NCBI RefSeq assembly: GCF_017589465.1 | Contig: NZ_JAELYA010000003.1 | Coordinates: 1 to 64,000, forward strand | Direction of reading: 5' to 3' | Origin: Pseudomonas schmalbachii | GTDB taxonomy: Bacteria; Pseudomonadota; Gammaproteobacteria; Pseudomonadales; Pseudomonadaceae | Length of the DNA stretch: 64,000 bases | Shown: positions 16,334 through 28,743 of the stretch, piece by piece | Layout: each line of letters starts with the position of its first letter | How positions within the stretch are numbered: the stretch's first letter is position 1 | The notes under the pieces: model-generated | Seen by the model: only the letters and a program-made list of their open reading frames with translations | Told to the model about the DNA's origin: nothing | Databases searched by the model: none | Made by a program: the position numbers and the translations under genes

Positions 16334-18595
16334 TCAATCCTTTTCATGTCGTTGTCCTTGCGAGCCGGCTGCCGGCAGACGGCATTCCAGGCGCAGTCCG
16401 CCGCCTTCGACGGGATGCGCTTCGAGCGTGCCGCCGAAGCCTTCGACGATGCCGCGGCTCATCGACAGGCCCAGCCCCAGACCTTCCGGCTTGCTGGTGT
16501 AGAACGGCGTGAACATCCGCTCCAGCGCCTCGGGCGTGGCGCCCGGTCCGTCGTCCTCGACCCGGACCGCCAGCCAGCCGCCGGGCTGCGCCATGCTGCC
16601 TATGACGATCCGCGAAGGCTCGCCGGCATGCCGTTCGCGGTTGGCGTCGATGGCGTTGCGCAGCAGGTTGAGCAGCACCTGTTCGAGCAGCACGCGGTCG
16701 GCGTAGACCGGCGGCAGATTGTCCGCCAGCGCCTGTTCGATCGTCACCTTCGCCTGCCCCGCTTCCCATGTGCAGAGCCGCAGCGACTCGCGCGCCAGCT
16801 CGCCGAGGTCGAGGGCCTGCATGCGCCGCTGGCCCTTGCGCAGGAAGGCGCGCAAGCGGCGGATCACTTCCGAGGCGTGGTTGGCGTGCTCGGTGATCCG
16901 CGCCAGGCCCTGGGCGACGCGCTGCGCAGCATCCGGATTGCTGCCGAGCATCTGCAGGTAGCGCTGGCTGGCGCCGGCGTAGTTGACCACCGCCGCCAGC
17001 GGCTGGTTGATCTCGTGGGCGATGCCGGAAGCCAGTTCGCCGAGGGTGACCAGCCGCGCGGTGTGCGCCAGTTCGTCCTGGTGGCGGCGGTGCTCGGCGT
17101 CACGCAGTTCGCGTTCGGTCATGTCGCGGGCGACCAGCGAGTAGTAGCGCTCGTCGCCGGCCGCGCGATGCGCCAGCAGCACCAGCGAAACCGGCAGCGA
17201 GGGTCTATCGCCGCACGGGCACAACCGCCCCTCGGCGTACCACGCGCCCTGGCGCTGGGCGCCGCTCCAGCCTTCGCGCTGCAGGTGCTGGCGCAGCTCG
17301 TCGTCGAGCAGCGTTGCGAGGCCCGGCAGCGTCTGTCCTTCCGGCAAGTTCAGGGCCACGCGGGCGGCGGGGTTCAGGTAGGTCAGGCGGCCGGCCGGGT
17401 CGACGAACAGCACCAGGTCGGTGTTGGCCTCCACCACTTCCGCCAGGCGCCGGCGATTCTCTTCGGCGCGGACCCGCGCGGTGATGTCGCGGGACACGCT
17501 GACCACCTCGACCACCGCGCCGGTGTAGGTTTCGCGGATCGCCCGGCTGGCGGTCTCGAACCACAGGTAGTGGCCGTCGCGATGGCGCAGGCGGTAGGTC
17601 TGGGTCAGGTAGCCGTCCTGGATCAGCGCATCCCGACTGCGCTCGGCGACCTGCTCCAGGTCCTGCGGGTGCACCAGCGGCTGCAGCGGCTGGCCGCGCA
17701 ATTCCTCCGGCCAGTAGCCGAGCAGCGTCCAGGAGGCCGGCGAGGCGTCGAGAAAAACGCCATCGAGGGTGTGGCGGGAAATCAGGTCGGTGGTGTTCTC
17801 GGTGATCAGCCGGTACAGGCGCCGCGCCCTGGCCGCCTCGCGGGCGTCGCGCAGTTGCGCGGTGGCTTCCCGGCAGCGTGCCAGCACCCGGCGCTGGCCG
17901 GGTTCGGGGATGAAGCTCCAGAGGAAATGCCGGCCGTTCGCCTCGCTGGGCACGTCGATGATCGACCTTCCCCGTTCCAGGCTGGCGCGCACCAGATGCG
18001 CATGGTTGCCCGGCAACAGCGACAGTGCATCGTCCGCCACGCCCTCGGCCAGCAGGCCGCGCAGGGCCTCGTTGGCCTCCAGCGGCCGGGCCTGCTCGTC
18101 CAGCAGCAGGGCCGGCAGCGGATCGGCGCTGAGCAGCGGCGCCGTGGGCAACGCGCCACCGGCCAGGCTCAGCAGACCGGATAGCAGTTCACCGGTCCAG
18201 TCCAGCCAGGCCGCTGCCTCCGCTCCGCCCTCGATCAGCAGTAATCCGTCCTGGCCGCTTCCCAGCGACAGGGAAAGCGCCAGCCCTTCCTGCATACCTG
18301 CGCGCTTCAGTCGTCCGGCCAGCCAGCAGGGCAATCGCGCCAGCTCCACCAGCGACAGACGCGCTTGACTGGCCAACGCCGCATGCAGCGCGTCGTCGCT
18401 GGCCTGCAGGGGATCACCGTGTCCGGGCGGCAGCTGTCCGCCGCCCAGCGGCTCGTAGGTCCGGCCCTGCCAGCCGAGATAGAGGCTGCGCCCTGCGCCG
18501 GGCCGCGTCGCACAGAGCCTGCACAGGGCGGCGGCGCGCGCGGTCAGCGGGGCCTGCTCGCGGATCAGGCGAACCAGGGTGTTCAGATGCTGCAT
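16334..18595 (-). CDS. bfiS: PAS-domain sensor histidine kinase, BfiS-like
   Basis: A 753-residue soluble-looking kinase with no clear transmembrane helix. The N-terminal 240 residues are poorly characterised. Two or three PAS domains follow (about 260-385 with LITENTTDLISRHTLDGVFL, then 390-505). HisKA has the phospho-accepting His in SGIAHEINQPLAAV, near residue 525. The HATPase domain has N box NLLRNAIDAN and G box VEDDGPGATPEALERMF. The fold is of the FixL/DctB-like class that pairs with FixJ-type regulators. It is co-transcribed with the response regulator. The signal is unknown. Confidence 0.85.
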   Translation of the reverse strand: MQHLNTLVRLIREQAPLTARAAALCRLCATRPGAGRSLYLGWQGRTYEPLGGGQLPPGHGDPLQASDDALHAALASQARLSLVELARLPCWLAGRLKRAGMQEGLALSLSLGSGQDGLLLIEGGAEAAAWLDWTGELLSGLLSLAGGALPTAPLLSADPLPALLLDEQARPLEANEALRGLLAEGVADDALSLLPGNHAHLVRASLERGRSIIDVPSEANGRHFLWSFIPEPGQRRVLARCREATAQLRDAREAARARRLYRLITENTTDLISRHTLDGVFLDASPASWTLLGYWPEELRGQPLQPLVHPQDLEQVAERSRDALIQDGYLTQTYRLRHRDGHYLWFETASRAIRETYTGAVVEVVSVSRDITARVRAEENRRRLAEVVEANTDLVLFVDPAGRLTYLNPAARVALNLPEGQTLPGLATLLDDELRQHLQREGWSGAQRQGAWYAEGRLCPCGDRPSLPVSLVLLAHRAAGDERYYSLVARDMTERELRDAEHRRHQDELAHTARLVTLGELASGIAHEINQPLAAVVNYAGASQRYLQMLGSNPDAAQRVAQGLARITEHANHASEVIRRLRAFLRKGQRRMQALDLGELARESLRLCTWEAGQAKVTIEQALADNLPPVYADRVLLEQVLLNLLRNAIDANRERHAGEPSRIVIGSMAQPGGWLAVRVEDDGPGATPEALERMFTPFYTSKPEGLGLGLSMSRGIVEGFGGTLEAHPVEGGGLRLECRLPAAGSQGQRHEKD

Positions 18596-18757
18596 GGAAG
18601 GCTCTGGATCGGGCTCAGGATAGATATAGTAGATATACTATACAACATAGGTTTAACTTCCATACTTTTTCACCCGTTGCTATAAAGCGTCCCATGTAGC
18701 CGGCGAATCGCTGGCACTACAAAACAATGAGCTAACAATCAGCCACAGGGTGTCTTC
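18596..18757. promoter_or_regulatory. Divergent promoter region with an AT-rich palindrome
   Basis: The gap between the kinase gene and the acyl-CoA synthetase gene is strikingly AT-rich for this genome. At 18625-18642 there is a perfect 7-4-7 inverted repeat, TATAGTA-GATA-TACTATA, close to the kinase start. It could be the operator of a regulator that controls both directions; which protein binds it is not known. Confidence 0.6.
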
Positions 18758-20380
18758 ATGTCGATCTTCGAACAGGGTCTTGCGCCCGCTGCCGTCAACC
18801 ACATGGCGCTGACTCCGCTGAGCTTCATCGAGCGCACGGCCAGCGTCTATCCCGACTACCCCGCCATCATCCACGGCAGCATCCGCCGCAACTGGCGCGA
18901 AACCTACCAGCGCTGCCGCCGCCTCGCCTCCGCCCTCGCCGGGCGCGGCATCGGCCGTGGCGACACGGTGGCGGTGATGCTGCCGAACATTCCCGAGATG
19001 ATCGAGGCGCACTTCGGCGTGCCGATGATCGGCGCGGTGCTGAATACCCTCAACGTGCGTCTGGATGCCGAGGCCATCGCCTTCATGCTGCAGCACGGCG
19101 AGGCCAAGGTGCTGATCACCGATCGCGAGTTCCACGAGGTGATCCGCGCCGCCGTCGGCATGCTCGACCATCCGCCGCTGGTGGTCGACGTGGACGACCC
19201 GGAATACGGCGAAGGCGAGGCCGTGGGCAGCCTGGACTACGAGGCGCTGCTGGCCGAGGGCGATCCCGAGTTCGCCTGGCAGTGGCCGCAGGACGAGTGG
19301 GACGCCATCTCGCTGAACTACACCTCCGGCACCACCGGCAATCCCAAGGGCGTGGTCTATCACCACCGCGGCGCCTACCTGAACGCGCTGGGCAACCAGA
19401 TGATCTGGTCGATGGGCCAGCACCCCGTATATCTGTGGACCCTGCCGATGTTCCACTGCAACGGCTGGTGCTATCCCTGGGCCGTCACCGCGATGGCCGG
19501 CGTGCATGTGTGCCTGCGCCGGGTCGATCCGCAGAAGATCTTCAACCTGATCCGCGAGCACCAGGTCACCCACTTCAGCGGCGCGCCGATCGTGCTCAAT
19601 GCGCTGGTCAACATGCCCGCCTCGGCCAAGGCCGCCATCGATCACCCGGTCAATGCGCTGGTCGCCGGCGCCGCACCGCCGGCCAAGGTGATCGGCGCGG
19701 TGGAGGAAATGGGCATCAGCGTCACCCACGTCTACGGCCTGACCGAGGTCTACGGACCGGTCACCGTCTGCGCCTGGAAACAGGAGTGGGACGAGCAGCC
19801 GCTGGACGAGCGCGCACGCATCAAGTCGCGCCAGGGCGTGCGCTATCCGACCCTGGAGGGCGTGATGGTCGCCGACCCGGCCACCCTGGAACCGGTGCCG
19901 CACGACGGCGAGACCCTCGGCGAGATCTTCATGCGCGGCAACACCGTGATGAAGGGCTACCTGAAGAACCCCACCGCCACCGAGGAAGCCTTCGCCGGCG
20001 GCTGGTTCCATACCGGCGACCTGGCTGTATGGCATCCGGACGGCTACGTCGAGATCCGCGACCGGCTGAAGGACATCATCATCTCCGGCGGCGAGAACAT
20101 CTCCACCATCGAGGTCGAGGGCGTGCTCTATCGCCATCCGGCGGTACTGGAAGCGGCTGTGGTGGCGCGTCCGGACGAGCGCTGGGGCGAGACGCCGTGC
20201 GCCTTCATCACCCTGAAGAGCGGCCACGCGGACGTCGACGAGGCCAGGATCATCGCCTTCTGCCGCGAGCACCTGGCGGGCTTCAAGGTGCCGCGCACGG
20301 TGGTCTTCACCGAACTGCCGAAGACCTCCACCGGGAAGATCCAGAAGTACGTCCTGCGCGATCGGGCCGGCAAGCTCTGA
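18758..20380 (+). CDS. AMP-dependent acyl-CoA synthetase (medium/long chain)
   Basis: A 540-residue ANL-superfamily enzyme. The P-loop motif YTSGTTGNPKG is at about residue 188, the adenine motif VYGLTEVYGP near 325, the hinge region DRLKDIIISGGENIS near 430 and the catalytic lysine in TSTGKIQK near 527. It activates a carboxylic acid to an acyl-CoA through an acyl-adenylate. Homologues next to BfiSR-like genes are annotated as fatty acyl-CoA synthetases; chain length cannot be read from the sequence. It is divergent from the sensor kinase and may be its target. Confidence 0.88.
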   Translation: MSIFEQGLAPAAVNHMALTPLSFIERTASVYPDYPAIIHGSIRRNWRETYQRCRRLASALAGRGIGRGDTVAVMLPNIPEMIEAHFGVPMIGAVLNTLNVRLDAEAIAFMLQHGEAKVLITDREFHEVIRAAVGMLDHPPLVVDVDDPEYGEGEAVGSLDYEALLAEGDPEFAWQWPQDEWDAISLNYTSGTTGNPKGVVYHHRGAYLNALGNQMIWSMGQHPVYLWTLPMFHCNGWCYPWAVTAMAGVHVCLRRVDPQKIFNLIREHQVTHFSGAPIVLNALVNMPASAKAAIDHPVNALVAGAAPPAKVIGAVEEMGISVTHVYGLTEVYGPVTVCAWKQEWDEQPLDERARIKSRQGVRYPTLEGVMVADPATLEPVPHDGETLGEIFMRGNTVMKGYLKNPTATEEAFAGGWFHTGDLAVWHPDGYVEIRDRLKDIIISGGENISTIEVEGVLYRHPAVLEAAVVARPDERWGETPCAFITLKSGHADVDEARIIAFCREHLAGFKVPRTVVFTELPKTSTGKIQKYVLRDRAGKL

Positions 20381-20393
20381 CCCGCAGCGGCTG

Positions 20394-20432
20394 CGCCGGG
20401 GAGCGGATAGAATCGATCCATCCTCCCCGGCG
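20394..20432 (+). terminator. Inverted repeat after the acyl-CoA synthetase gene
   Basis: CGCCGGGGAG and CTCCCCGGCG, 10 bp each, are separated by 19 bases. There is no T-run. The loop contains a TAGAAT sequence that may serve as a -10 element for the following methyltransferase, so this may be an overlapping terminator and promoter. Confidence 0.35.
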
Positions 20433-20440
20433 AGCTCTCC

Positions 20441-21067
20441 ATGAAGCTGACCCCGAACGAACTGCACGACATCTCCAGCATCACCCTGGAGCACTACCAG
20501 TTGCGCGCCGACGCCTTCCGCGAGGGCACCCGCGACCACGACGTCAGCCAGAACATCGACGCCCTGCTCCGCCACATCCACGGCGCCCCGCCGCTGCGCA
20601 TCCTCGACTTTGGCTGCGGGCCGGGGCGCGACCTCAAGACCTTGTCCGCACTGGGGCATGAAGCGGTCGGGCTGGACGGCTGTGCCAGCTTCGTCGCCAT
20701 GGCCCGCGCCGATTCCGGCTGCGAGGTGTGGCTGCAGGACTTCCTAGAACTGGCGCTGCCCGACGGGTATTTCGACGGGATCTTCGCCAATGCCTCGCTG
20801 TTCCACATCCCGCGCCAGGAACTGCCACGGGTGCTCGGCGAACTGCGCGCGACGCTGAAGGCCGGCGGCGTGCTGTTCAGCTCCAATCCGCGCGGCGACA
20901 ACAGCGAAGGCTGGAACAGCGGCCGCTATGGCGCGTTCCATGACCTGCAGAACTGGCGCCGCCTGCTGGCCGATGCCGGTTTCGTCGAGCTGGAGCACTA
21001 CTACCGCCCCGCCGGCCTGCCGCGCGAACAGCAGCCGTGGCTGGCCAGCGTCTGGCGCCGGACCTGA
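20441..21067 (+). CDS. Class I SAM-dependent methyltransferase
   Basis: A 208-residue methyltransferase of the Methyltransf_11/25 type. The glycine-rich SAM motif DFGCGPGRDLKTLSALGHEAV is near residue 52, with the next acidic residue in VGLDGCASFV, then FANASLFHIPRQELPRVLGEL near residue 110. It begins MKLTPNELHDISSITLEHYQ. It stands alone between the synthetase gene and the yebC-like gene. Its substrate is not known. Confidence 0.82.
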   Translation: MKLTPNELHDISSITLEHYQLRADAFREGTRDHDVSQNIDALLRHIHGAPPLRILDFGCGPGRDLKTLSALGHEAVGLDGCASFVAMARADSGCEVWLQDFLELALPDGYFDGIFANASLFHIPRQELPRVLGELRATLKAGGVLFSSNPRGDNSEGWNSGRYGAFHDLQNWRRLLADAGFVELEHYYRPAGLPREQQPWLASVWRRT

Positions 21068-21147
21068 CAGCCAGTCGCGCACCAATCGCCAGCGGCGGTC
21101 CGAGGCCTTAGACTTGTCCGCCTGTTCATCCAGCCAAGAGATTCGCC

Positions 21148-21849
21148 ATGGGCGCCCAGTGGAAAGCCAAACATAAAGAAGCCGCAGCCAACGCCAAGGG
21201 CCGCGTCTTCGGCAAGCTGTCGAAAGAGATCATGATCGCCGCGCGCAACGGCGCCGATCCGGACATGAACCCGAAGCTGCGTCTGGTCGTCGAGCAGGCC
21301 AAGAAGGCCTCGATGCCGCGCGACACCCTGGAACGCGCGATCAAGAAAGGCGCCGGCCTGCTCGACGGCGGCGCCAGCTTCGAGCGCGTGGTCTACGAAG
21401 GCTTCGCCCCGCATCGCGTACCGGTGATCGTCGAGTGCCTGACCGACAACGTGAACCGCACCGTCGCGGAAATCCGCGTGCTGTTCCGCAAGGGCCAGTT
21501 GGGCGCCTCCGGATCGGTCGCCTGGGATTTCGATTACCTGGGCATGGTCGAAGCCACCCCGGCCAGCGCTGACGCCGACCCGGAGCTGGCCGCCATCGAG
21601 GCCGGCGCCCAGGACTTCGAGCCGGGCGAGGAGGACGGCGACACCCTGTTCCTCACCGACTCCACCGACCTCGACGCCGTCTGCCGCGCCCTGCCGGAGC
21701 ATGGTTTCACCGTCGCCTCCGCCAAGCTGGGCTACAAGGCGAAGAATCCGGTCAGCCTGAGCGGCGCCGAGCTGGAAGAGGTCGAAGCCTTCCTCGATGC
21801 CCTCGACGGCAACGACGACGTGCAGAACCTCTACGTCGGCCTGGCCTAA
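21148..21849 (+). CDS. YebC/PmpR-family protein (YeeN-type paralogue)
   Basis: A 233-residue TACO1/YebC-family protein. It begins [20 protein letters not shown], which is the YeeN-like start rather than MAGHSKWANIKHRK of the main YebC/PmpR. The three-domain pattern is present, including [13 protein letters not shown] near residue 65 and [23 protein letters not shown] near 105. YebC proteins are reported as DNA-binding regulators and as translation factors that help ribosomes at proline stretches; the YeeN branch is less studied. This organism probably also has a main copy near ruvC, outside this window. Confidence 0.88.
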   Translation: MGAQWKAKHKEAAANAKGRVFGKLSKEIMIAARNGADPDMNPKLRLVVEQAKKASMPRDTLERAIKKGAGLLDGGASFERVVYEGFAPHRVPVIVECLTDNVNRTVAEIRVLFRKGQLGASGSVAWDFDYLGMVEATPASADADPELAAIEAGAQDFEPGEEDGDTLFLTDSTDLDAVCRALPEHGFTVASAKLGYKAKNPVSLSGAELEEVEAFLDALDGNDDVQNLYVGLA

Positions 21850-21863
21850 GAGCCTGTTTCTGG

Positions 21864-21883
21864 CGGCACCGGGATAGGTGCCG
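21864..21883. terminator. Hairpin between convergent yebC-like and maoC-like genes
   Basis: CGGCACC-GGGATA-GGTGCCG, a 7-bp stem in the short gap between convergent genes. No T-run is present on either strand, so its termination strength is doubtful. Confidence 0.4.
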
Positions 21884-22759
21884 TCAGCGCATCGCCCCCG
21901 TTGGCGCGGCGTCGAGCTGCGCCAGCAACACCGGCGGCCCGCCTTCCACCGGCAACAGCGCCCACTGTTCGCGGCTGCCGCGCCGCCTGCGGCTCTCGCG
22001 TACCACGCTGCCCAGCGCCAGCGGCGCCTTGAAGTGTGCATCCAGCCTGACCGACTCGCCCAGGCGATGCTCCTGCAGGCTCCGCCCCAGTTCCCACATC
22101 CCGTGCACGAATGGCCGCTCGAAACCGAAACGCGAGGCGACCAGGCGCGACAGGTGCAACGGATTGAAATCGCCGCTGAGCCCGGCATAGCGCCAGCCCG
22201 CCGTCTTCGGCACGCTCCATTCGGCGCCATCCGTTGCGGGCGCATCCAGCGTCTGCCAGAGCGCCCGGTCGGGCAGCGGATCGGGTTCCGCCTGGGGATC
22301 GAGAAAATCGCCGCGACGCAGGTAGGTGCTGATCGATTGCCAGTACAGCAGGTCGTCGCACCAGATCTCGGTGGCGACATCCACTTCCATGCCCAGCGCG
22401 CTACGGCGGCTGGTGAGAATGCGGCATTCCATCTGCATGCGCTGGTTTTCCTCCAGCATGCGGTAGCGCTGGATGTGGTTGCGCAGGTGGATCAGCCCGA
22501 GCACCGACAGCGGCATGCGCGAACGGCTGAGCAGGCGCAGGTGCAGCGGCAGCGCGGAGACCTGCGGATAGAGCAGCGGCACGCCGATATCGGGGTCGAG
22601 AGAGAAATGCCGGCGGTAGGCGTTCAACTGGCGCAGGTCGAATCGCAGCAGGTGGCTGTCCAGCGCCAGGTACGGCACACGCTCGTCACGCGCCAGCCCG
22701 CGACGCGGCAGGAGCATGCGGCTGTAGCTGCCGAGCAGGGACGGCATCCTGTGTTTCAC
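21884..22759 (-). CDS. MaoC-like hotdog dehydratase family protein
   Basis: About 291 residues. The C-terminal third carries the hydratase 2/MaoC signature YAGLSGDFNPLHLS...FGFERPFVHGMW, with the catalytic Asp and His in place. The N-terminal half is an unrecognised double-hotdog-like segment. MaoC proteins hydrate 2-enoyl-CoA to 3-hydroxyacyl-CoA. A GTG start at 22759 is chosen because GGGAGG lies five bases before it; an ATG at 22819 would add 20 residues that do not look coding. The start of the chosen form reads VKHRMPSLLGSYSRMLLPRRG. No partner thioesterase or reductase gene is beside it. Confidence 0.78.
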   Translation of the reverse strand: MKHRMPSLLGSYSRMLLPRRGLARDERVPYLALDSHLLRFDLRQLNAYRRHFSLDPDIGVPLLYPQVSALPLHLRLLSRSRMPLSVLGLIHLRNHIQRYRMLEENQRMQMECRILTSRRSALGMEVDVATEIWCDDLLYWQSISTYLRRGDFLDPQAEPDPLPDRALWQTLDAPATDGAEWSVPKTAGWRYAGLSGDFNPLHLSRLVASRFGFERPFVHGMWELGRSLQEHRLGESVRLDAHFKAPLALGSVVRESRRRRGSREQWALLPVEGGPPVLLAQLDAAPTGAMR

Positions 22760-22896
22760 GACGACCTCCCGAACCGTGACGCGTCGCACAGGATGGAGCA
22801 ATCCGCGCCGCGCCGGCAAGACACCGAAGGTCGGATCGACGGCGACAGGGTGAGGATCGCGGGCATGGCCCCTATATGTGGCTGGGCCAGACCCCG

Positions 22897-22971
22897 CGTA
22901 GGTTGGCGCTGAACGCAGTGAAGCCCAACGATGGCGATGTTGGGCTTCGCGTTGCTCAGCGCCAACCTACG
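22897..22971. repeat. GTAGGTTGG palindromic repeat, copy C
   Basis: A 75-bp copy beginning CGTAGGTTGGCGCTGAACGC and ending GCTCAGCGCCAACCTACG, between the maoC-like gene and rlmM. Confidence 0.85.
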
Positions 22972-22982
22972 GTACACACCGT

Positions 22983-23013
22983 AAAATGCTGCGGTGCCAA
23001 CCGGCAGCACCGC
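22983..23013 (-). terminator. Putative intrinsic terminator of rlmM
   Basis: Read on the minus strand, GCGGTGC, nine bases, GCACCGC, then AGCATTTTAC, placed directly after the rlmM stop. The stem is 7 bp and is followed by a short T-run. Confidence 0.55.
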
Positions 23014-23016
23014 CCC

Positions 23017-24084
23017 CTAGCGCTCCCCCCGCTCCAGCCGGCGCAGGTGGCAGGTCACTTCCTCGCGGTCGTGGTAGAGCTGCTTGCAGCCGATGGCCAC
23101 GCGCAGGCCCTGGCTGCGGAAGCTGTCCTCCAGCCGGTCGAGAATCTTGCGCACTTCGGCGTAGCGCTGCTTCATCGGCAGCTTGAGGTTGACCACCGCC
23201 TCGCGGCACAGGCCTTCGCCGATCCAGGTTTCGATCAGCGAGCCGGTACGTGCCGGTTTCTCGACGATGTCGCAGACCATCCAGTCGACCATCTGCCGCG
23301 GGCGGAACTGGTAGCCGTCCACGCGCTGGTGATCGACCAGTCCGGAATAGATGAGGTTTTCCGCCATCGGGCCGTTGTCCACGGCGATCACCCGCATCTC
23401 GCGGTTGACCAGTTGCCAGGTCCAGCCGCCCGGAGCGGCGCCGAGGTCGACGGCGAGCATGTTCGGCGCCAGGCGTTTGTCCCAGTCGGCGCGCGGAATG
23501 AAGTGGTGCCAGGCCTCTTCCAGCTTGAGGGTCGAGCGGCTCGGCGCCTCGCGGGGGAATTTCAGGCGCGGGATGCCCATCGGCCACATGGCGCTGTTGC
23601 GCGGCTCGGCCAGGCCGACGAATACCTCGCGGCCGGAACGGAAGGTCAGCAGCAGGCGCGGCAAGCTGGGGTCTTCGCGCAGCTTGCCGGCCTTGACCAG
23701 CGCGGAGCGCAGCGGCTTTTCGAACTTGCGGCAGAAGGTCGACAGCTCCTTGCCATCGTTGGTGTCGAAGACTTCCAGCCACAGGCTGCCGCAGACCGGA
23801 TAGGGAGCCAGATGTTCGAGCAGGACGCCGATGCGGTCCTGCTCCGGCAGCTCGACGAAGCCTGAGCCGCGTGCCCACTGGCGCGGGAAGATCAGGTCGG
23901 CGAAGCGCAGGCGATGCATCAGGCGATCAGCGCCATCCGCGTCCTGGCAGATGAATTCGGCATAGGCAGTCGACGGCCGGGCCTTGGCGTAACCGGCGAC
24001 GTCCAGACGTGCAGCGTGTTCGGACAGTTCGGCGCAAACCTCGTTCTCGAAGCCGGGCCGGCAATGCAGTAGCAGGGTATTCAT
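23017..24084 (-). CDS. rlmM: 23S rRNA 2'-O-ribose methyltransferase (C2498)
   Basis: A 355-residue RlmM. It has an N-terminal THUMP-like region (MNTLLLHCRPGFENEV...) and a C-terminal RrmJ-like Rossmann methyltransferase domain with DLGAAPGGWTWQLV near residue 230, then KLPMKQRYAEV near 315. RlmM methylates the 2'-OH of C2498 in 23S rRNA using SAM. The frame extends to 24135, but the ATG at 24084 is preceded by GAGGAGA and matches the known RlmM start. The neighbouring acnA is divergent. Confidence 0.93.
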   Translation of the reverse strand: MNTLLLHCRPGFENEVCAELSEHAARLDVAGYAKARPSTAYAEFICQDADGADRLMHRLRFADLIFPRQWARGSGFVELPEQDRIGVLLEHLAPYPVCGSLWLEVFDTNDGKELSTFCRKFEKPLRSALVKAGKLREDPSLPRLLLTFRSGREVFVGLAEPRNSAMWPMGIPRLKFPREAPSRSTLKLEEAWHHFIPRADWDKRLAPNMLAVDLGAAPGGWTWQLVNREMRVIAVDNGPMAENLIYSGLVDHQRVDGYQFRPRQMVDWMVCDIVEKPARTGSLIETWIGEGLCREAVVNLKLPMKQRYAEVRKILDRLEDSFRSQGLRVAIGCKQLYHDREEVTCHLRRLERGER

Positions 24085-24273
24085 CGGGGTGTCTCCTCGG
24101 CCGCGCACTATAGTCGCTGCAGGCTCCGGTTTCACATTTATATACCTGCCCGCCGGGCTACCGGTCGCGCCAGTGAAGATGGCAACAGCCCGCTGGGAGG
24201 TCTAGCTTGAGTGTTCCGGAGTCTTTCCACGCGGCCCGCATTGCCGTGGGCCGTGCAGCCTGAGGAGAACGTC
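24085..24273. promoter_or_regulatory. Divergent promoter region rlmM / acnA
   Basis: 189 bases with an AT-rich core near 24130-24150 (TTTATATACC). No known operator was recognised. acnA has GAGGAGAA just before its ATG. Confidence 0.45.
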
Positions 24274-27003
<2,730 letters not shown>

Positions 27004-27010
27004 GCCCCGC

Positions 27011-27032
27011 CCCTCCGGCTTCGGCCGGAGGG
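27011..27032 (+). terminator. Intrinsic terminator of acnA
   Basis: CCCTCCGGC-TTCG-GCCGGAGGG, a 9-bp stem with a TTCG loop, 7 bases after the acnA stop and followed by AGACTTTCC. Confidence 0.7.
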
Positions 27033-27139
27033 AGACTTTCCTGCGGCAACCTGTTCCATCGAATCCTGAATATCCACTCAACTTCCACGGGCATCTGCCG
27101 ATACAGCGCCCATAAAGGCAGTTTCGTGGACCTCACCCC

Positions 27140-28705
27140 ATGCGCAACAACCAACCTGTAACCCAACGCGAACGTACCTACCCGGCCGAACAGCGGCTGA
27201 TCTCCACCACCGACAAGCGCGGCGTGATCAGTTACGCCAACGATGCCTTCATCGATATCAGCGGCTACAGCCGCGAGGAGCTTGTCGGCTCGCCGCACAA
27301 CCTGGTGCGCCATCCCGACGTGCCGCCCGCCGTGTTCGCGCACATGTGGGCGACCCTGAAGAAAGGCCGTCCGTGGATGGGCATCGTCAAGAACCGCTGC
27401 CGCAACGGCGACCACTACTGGGTCAATGCCTACGTCACGCCAGTCTTCGAGCACGACGAGGTGGTCGGCTACGAGTCGGTGCGGGTTAAGCCGACCGAGG
27501 AGCAGATCCGCCGCGCCGAGGCGCTGTACCAGCGGCTGAATGCCGGCAAGCCGGCCATCGCCCGACGCGACCTCTGGGTGCCGGTGCTGCTCGACTGGCT
27601 GCCGTTCATCCTGATCAGCCAGATCGCCTTCCTCATCGGTGTGTGGCTGGGTTCCTACTGGGGCTTCATGCTCGCCGCCCTGCTTGCCATTCCGCTCGGC
27701 CTGGCCGGTCTCGGCTGGCAGCAGCGCGGACTGAAACGCCTGCTGCGCCTGGCCGAGCAGACCACTTCCGACCCGCTGATCGCGCGGATGTACACCGACA
27801 GCCGTGGCCCGCAAGCGCGCCTGGAGATGTCCATCCTCAGCCAGGAAGCGCGCCTGAAGACCTGCCTGACGCGCCTGCAGGACACCGCCGAATACCTTTC
27901 CGGACAAGCCCGCCAGGCTGACACCCTGGCCCACCAGAGTTCCACCGGGCTGGAGCGCCAGCGTCAGGAAACCGAGCTGGTCGCCACTGCGGTCAATGAA
28001 ATGGCCGCCACCACCCAGGAAGTGGCGAACAACGTGCAGCGCACCGCCGACGCCACCCGCCAGGCCAACGACCTGGCCCGCCAGGGTCGCAACATCGCCG
28101 ACGAAACCCGCGATGCGATCCAGCGGCTTTCCGCGTCGGTCGGCGAGACAGGCATGGCGGTCAGCCAACTGGCCCAGGACAGCAACGAGATCGGCGGCGT
28201 GGTCGATGTGATCAAGGGCATCGCCGACCAGACCAACCTGCTGGCACTGAACGCCGCCATCGAAGCGGCCCGCGCCGGCGAGATGGGCCGCGGCTTCGCC
28301 GTGGTGGCCGATGAGGTGCGTTCGCTGGCGCGGCGTACCGGGGAGTCCACCGAGCAGATCCACCAGTTGATCGCCAAGCTTCAGCAGACCGCGGAAGAAG
28401 CCGTGCGCGCCATGGAAATCGGCCGCCGACAGGCCGACGAGGGCGTGGAGCGCGTGCTGCAGGCCGACGATGCGCTGGTCGGCATCAGCGACGCCGTGGC
28501 CAATATCGCCGACATGACCACGCAGATCGCCGCCGCCGCGGAAGAACAGAGCGCGGTCGCCGAGGAGATCAACCGCAACATCAGCACCATCGCCCAGCTG
28601 GCCGACCAGACCTCTGGCGAAGCCCAGCGCACCGCCCTGCTGAGCGAAGAGCTGACCAGCACCGCGCACAGCCAGTACTCGCTGGTCGAGCGCTTCAACC
28701 GCTGA
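27140..28705 (+). CDS. aer: Aerotaxis receptor Aer (PAS-type methyl-accepting chemotaxis protein)
   Basis: A 521-residue receptor. Residues 10-125 form a PAS domain with the FAD-binding pattern of Aer ([50 protein letters not shown]). A hydrophobic hairpin at about 150-195 anchors it. The cytoplasmic signalling domain follows, with hairpin tip [21 protein letters not shown] near 370-400. Aer senses internal redox energy and steers cells toward oxygen. It follows acnA, as in P. aeruginosa, and precedes the cbb3 oxidase block. No ANR box was found in the 136 bases upstream. Confidence 0.93.
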   Translation: MRNNQPVTQRERTYPAEQRLISTTDKRGVISYANDAFIDISGYSREELVGSPHNLVRHPDVPPAVFAHMWATLKKGRPWMGIVKNRCRNGDHYWVNAYVTPVFEHDEVVGYESVRVKPTEEQIRRAEALYQRLNAGKPAIARRDLWVPVLLDWLPFILISQIAFLIGVWLGSYWGFMLAALLAIPLGLAGLGWQQRGLKRLLRLAEQTTSDPLIARMYTDSRGPQARLEMSILSQEARLKTCLTRLQDTAEYLSGQARQADTLAHQSSTGLERQRQETELVATAVNEMAATTQEVANNVQRTADATRQANDLARQGRNIADETRDAIQRLSASVGETGMAVSQLAQDSNEIGGVVDVIKGIADQTNLLALNAAIEAARAGEMGRGFAVVADEVRSLARRTGESTEQIHQLIAKLQQTAEEAVRAMEIGRRQADEGVERVLQADDALVGISDAVANIADMTTQIAAAAEEQSAVAEEINRNISTIAQLADQTSGEAQRTALLSEELTSTAHSQYSLVERFNR

Positions 28706-28713
28706 AGCACGCC

Positions 28714-28736
28714 CGGGCACCGTCAGCCGGTGCCCG
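28714..28736 (+). terminator. Terminator hairpin after aer
   Basis: CGGGCACCG-TCAGC-CGGTGCCCG, a perfect 9-bp stem between convergent aer and the hydrolase gene, followed by CTCTCGTCT. It may serve both strands. Confidence 0.65.
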
Positions 28737-28743
28737 CTCTCGT

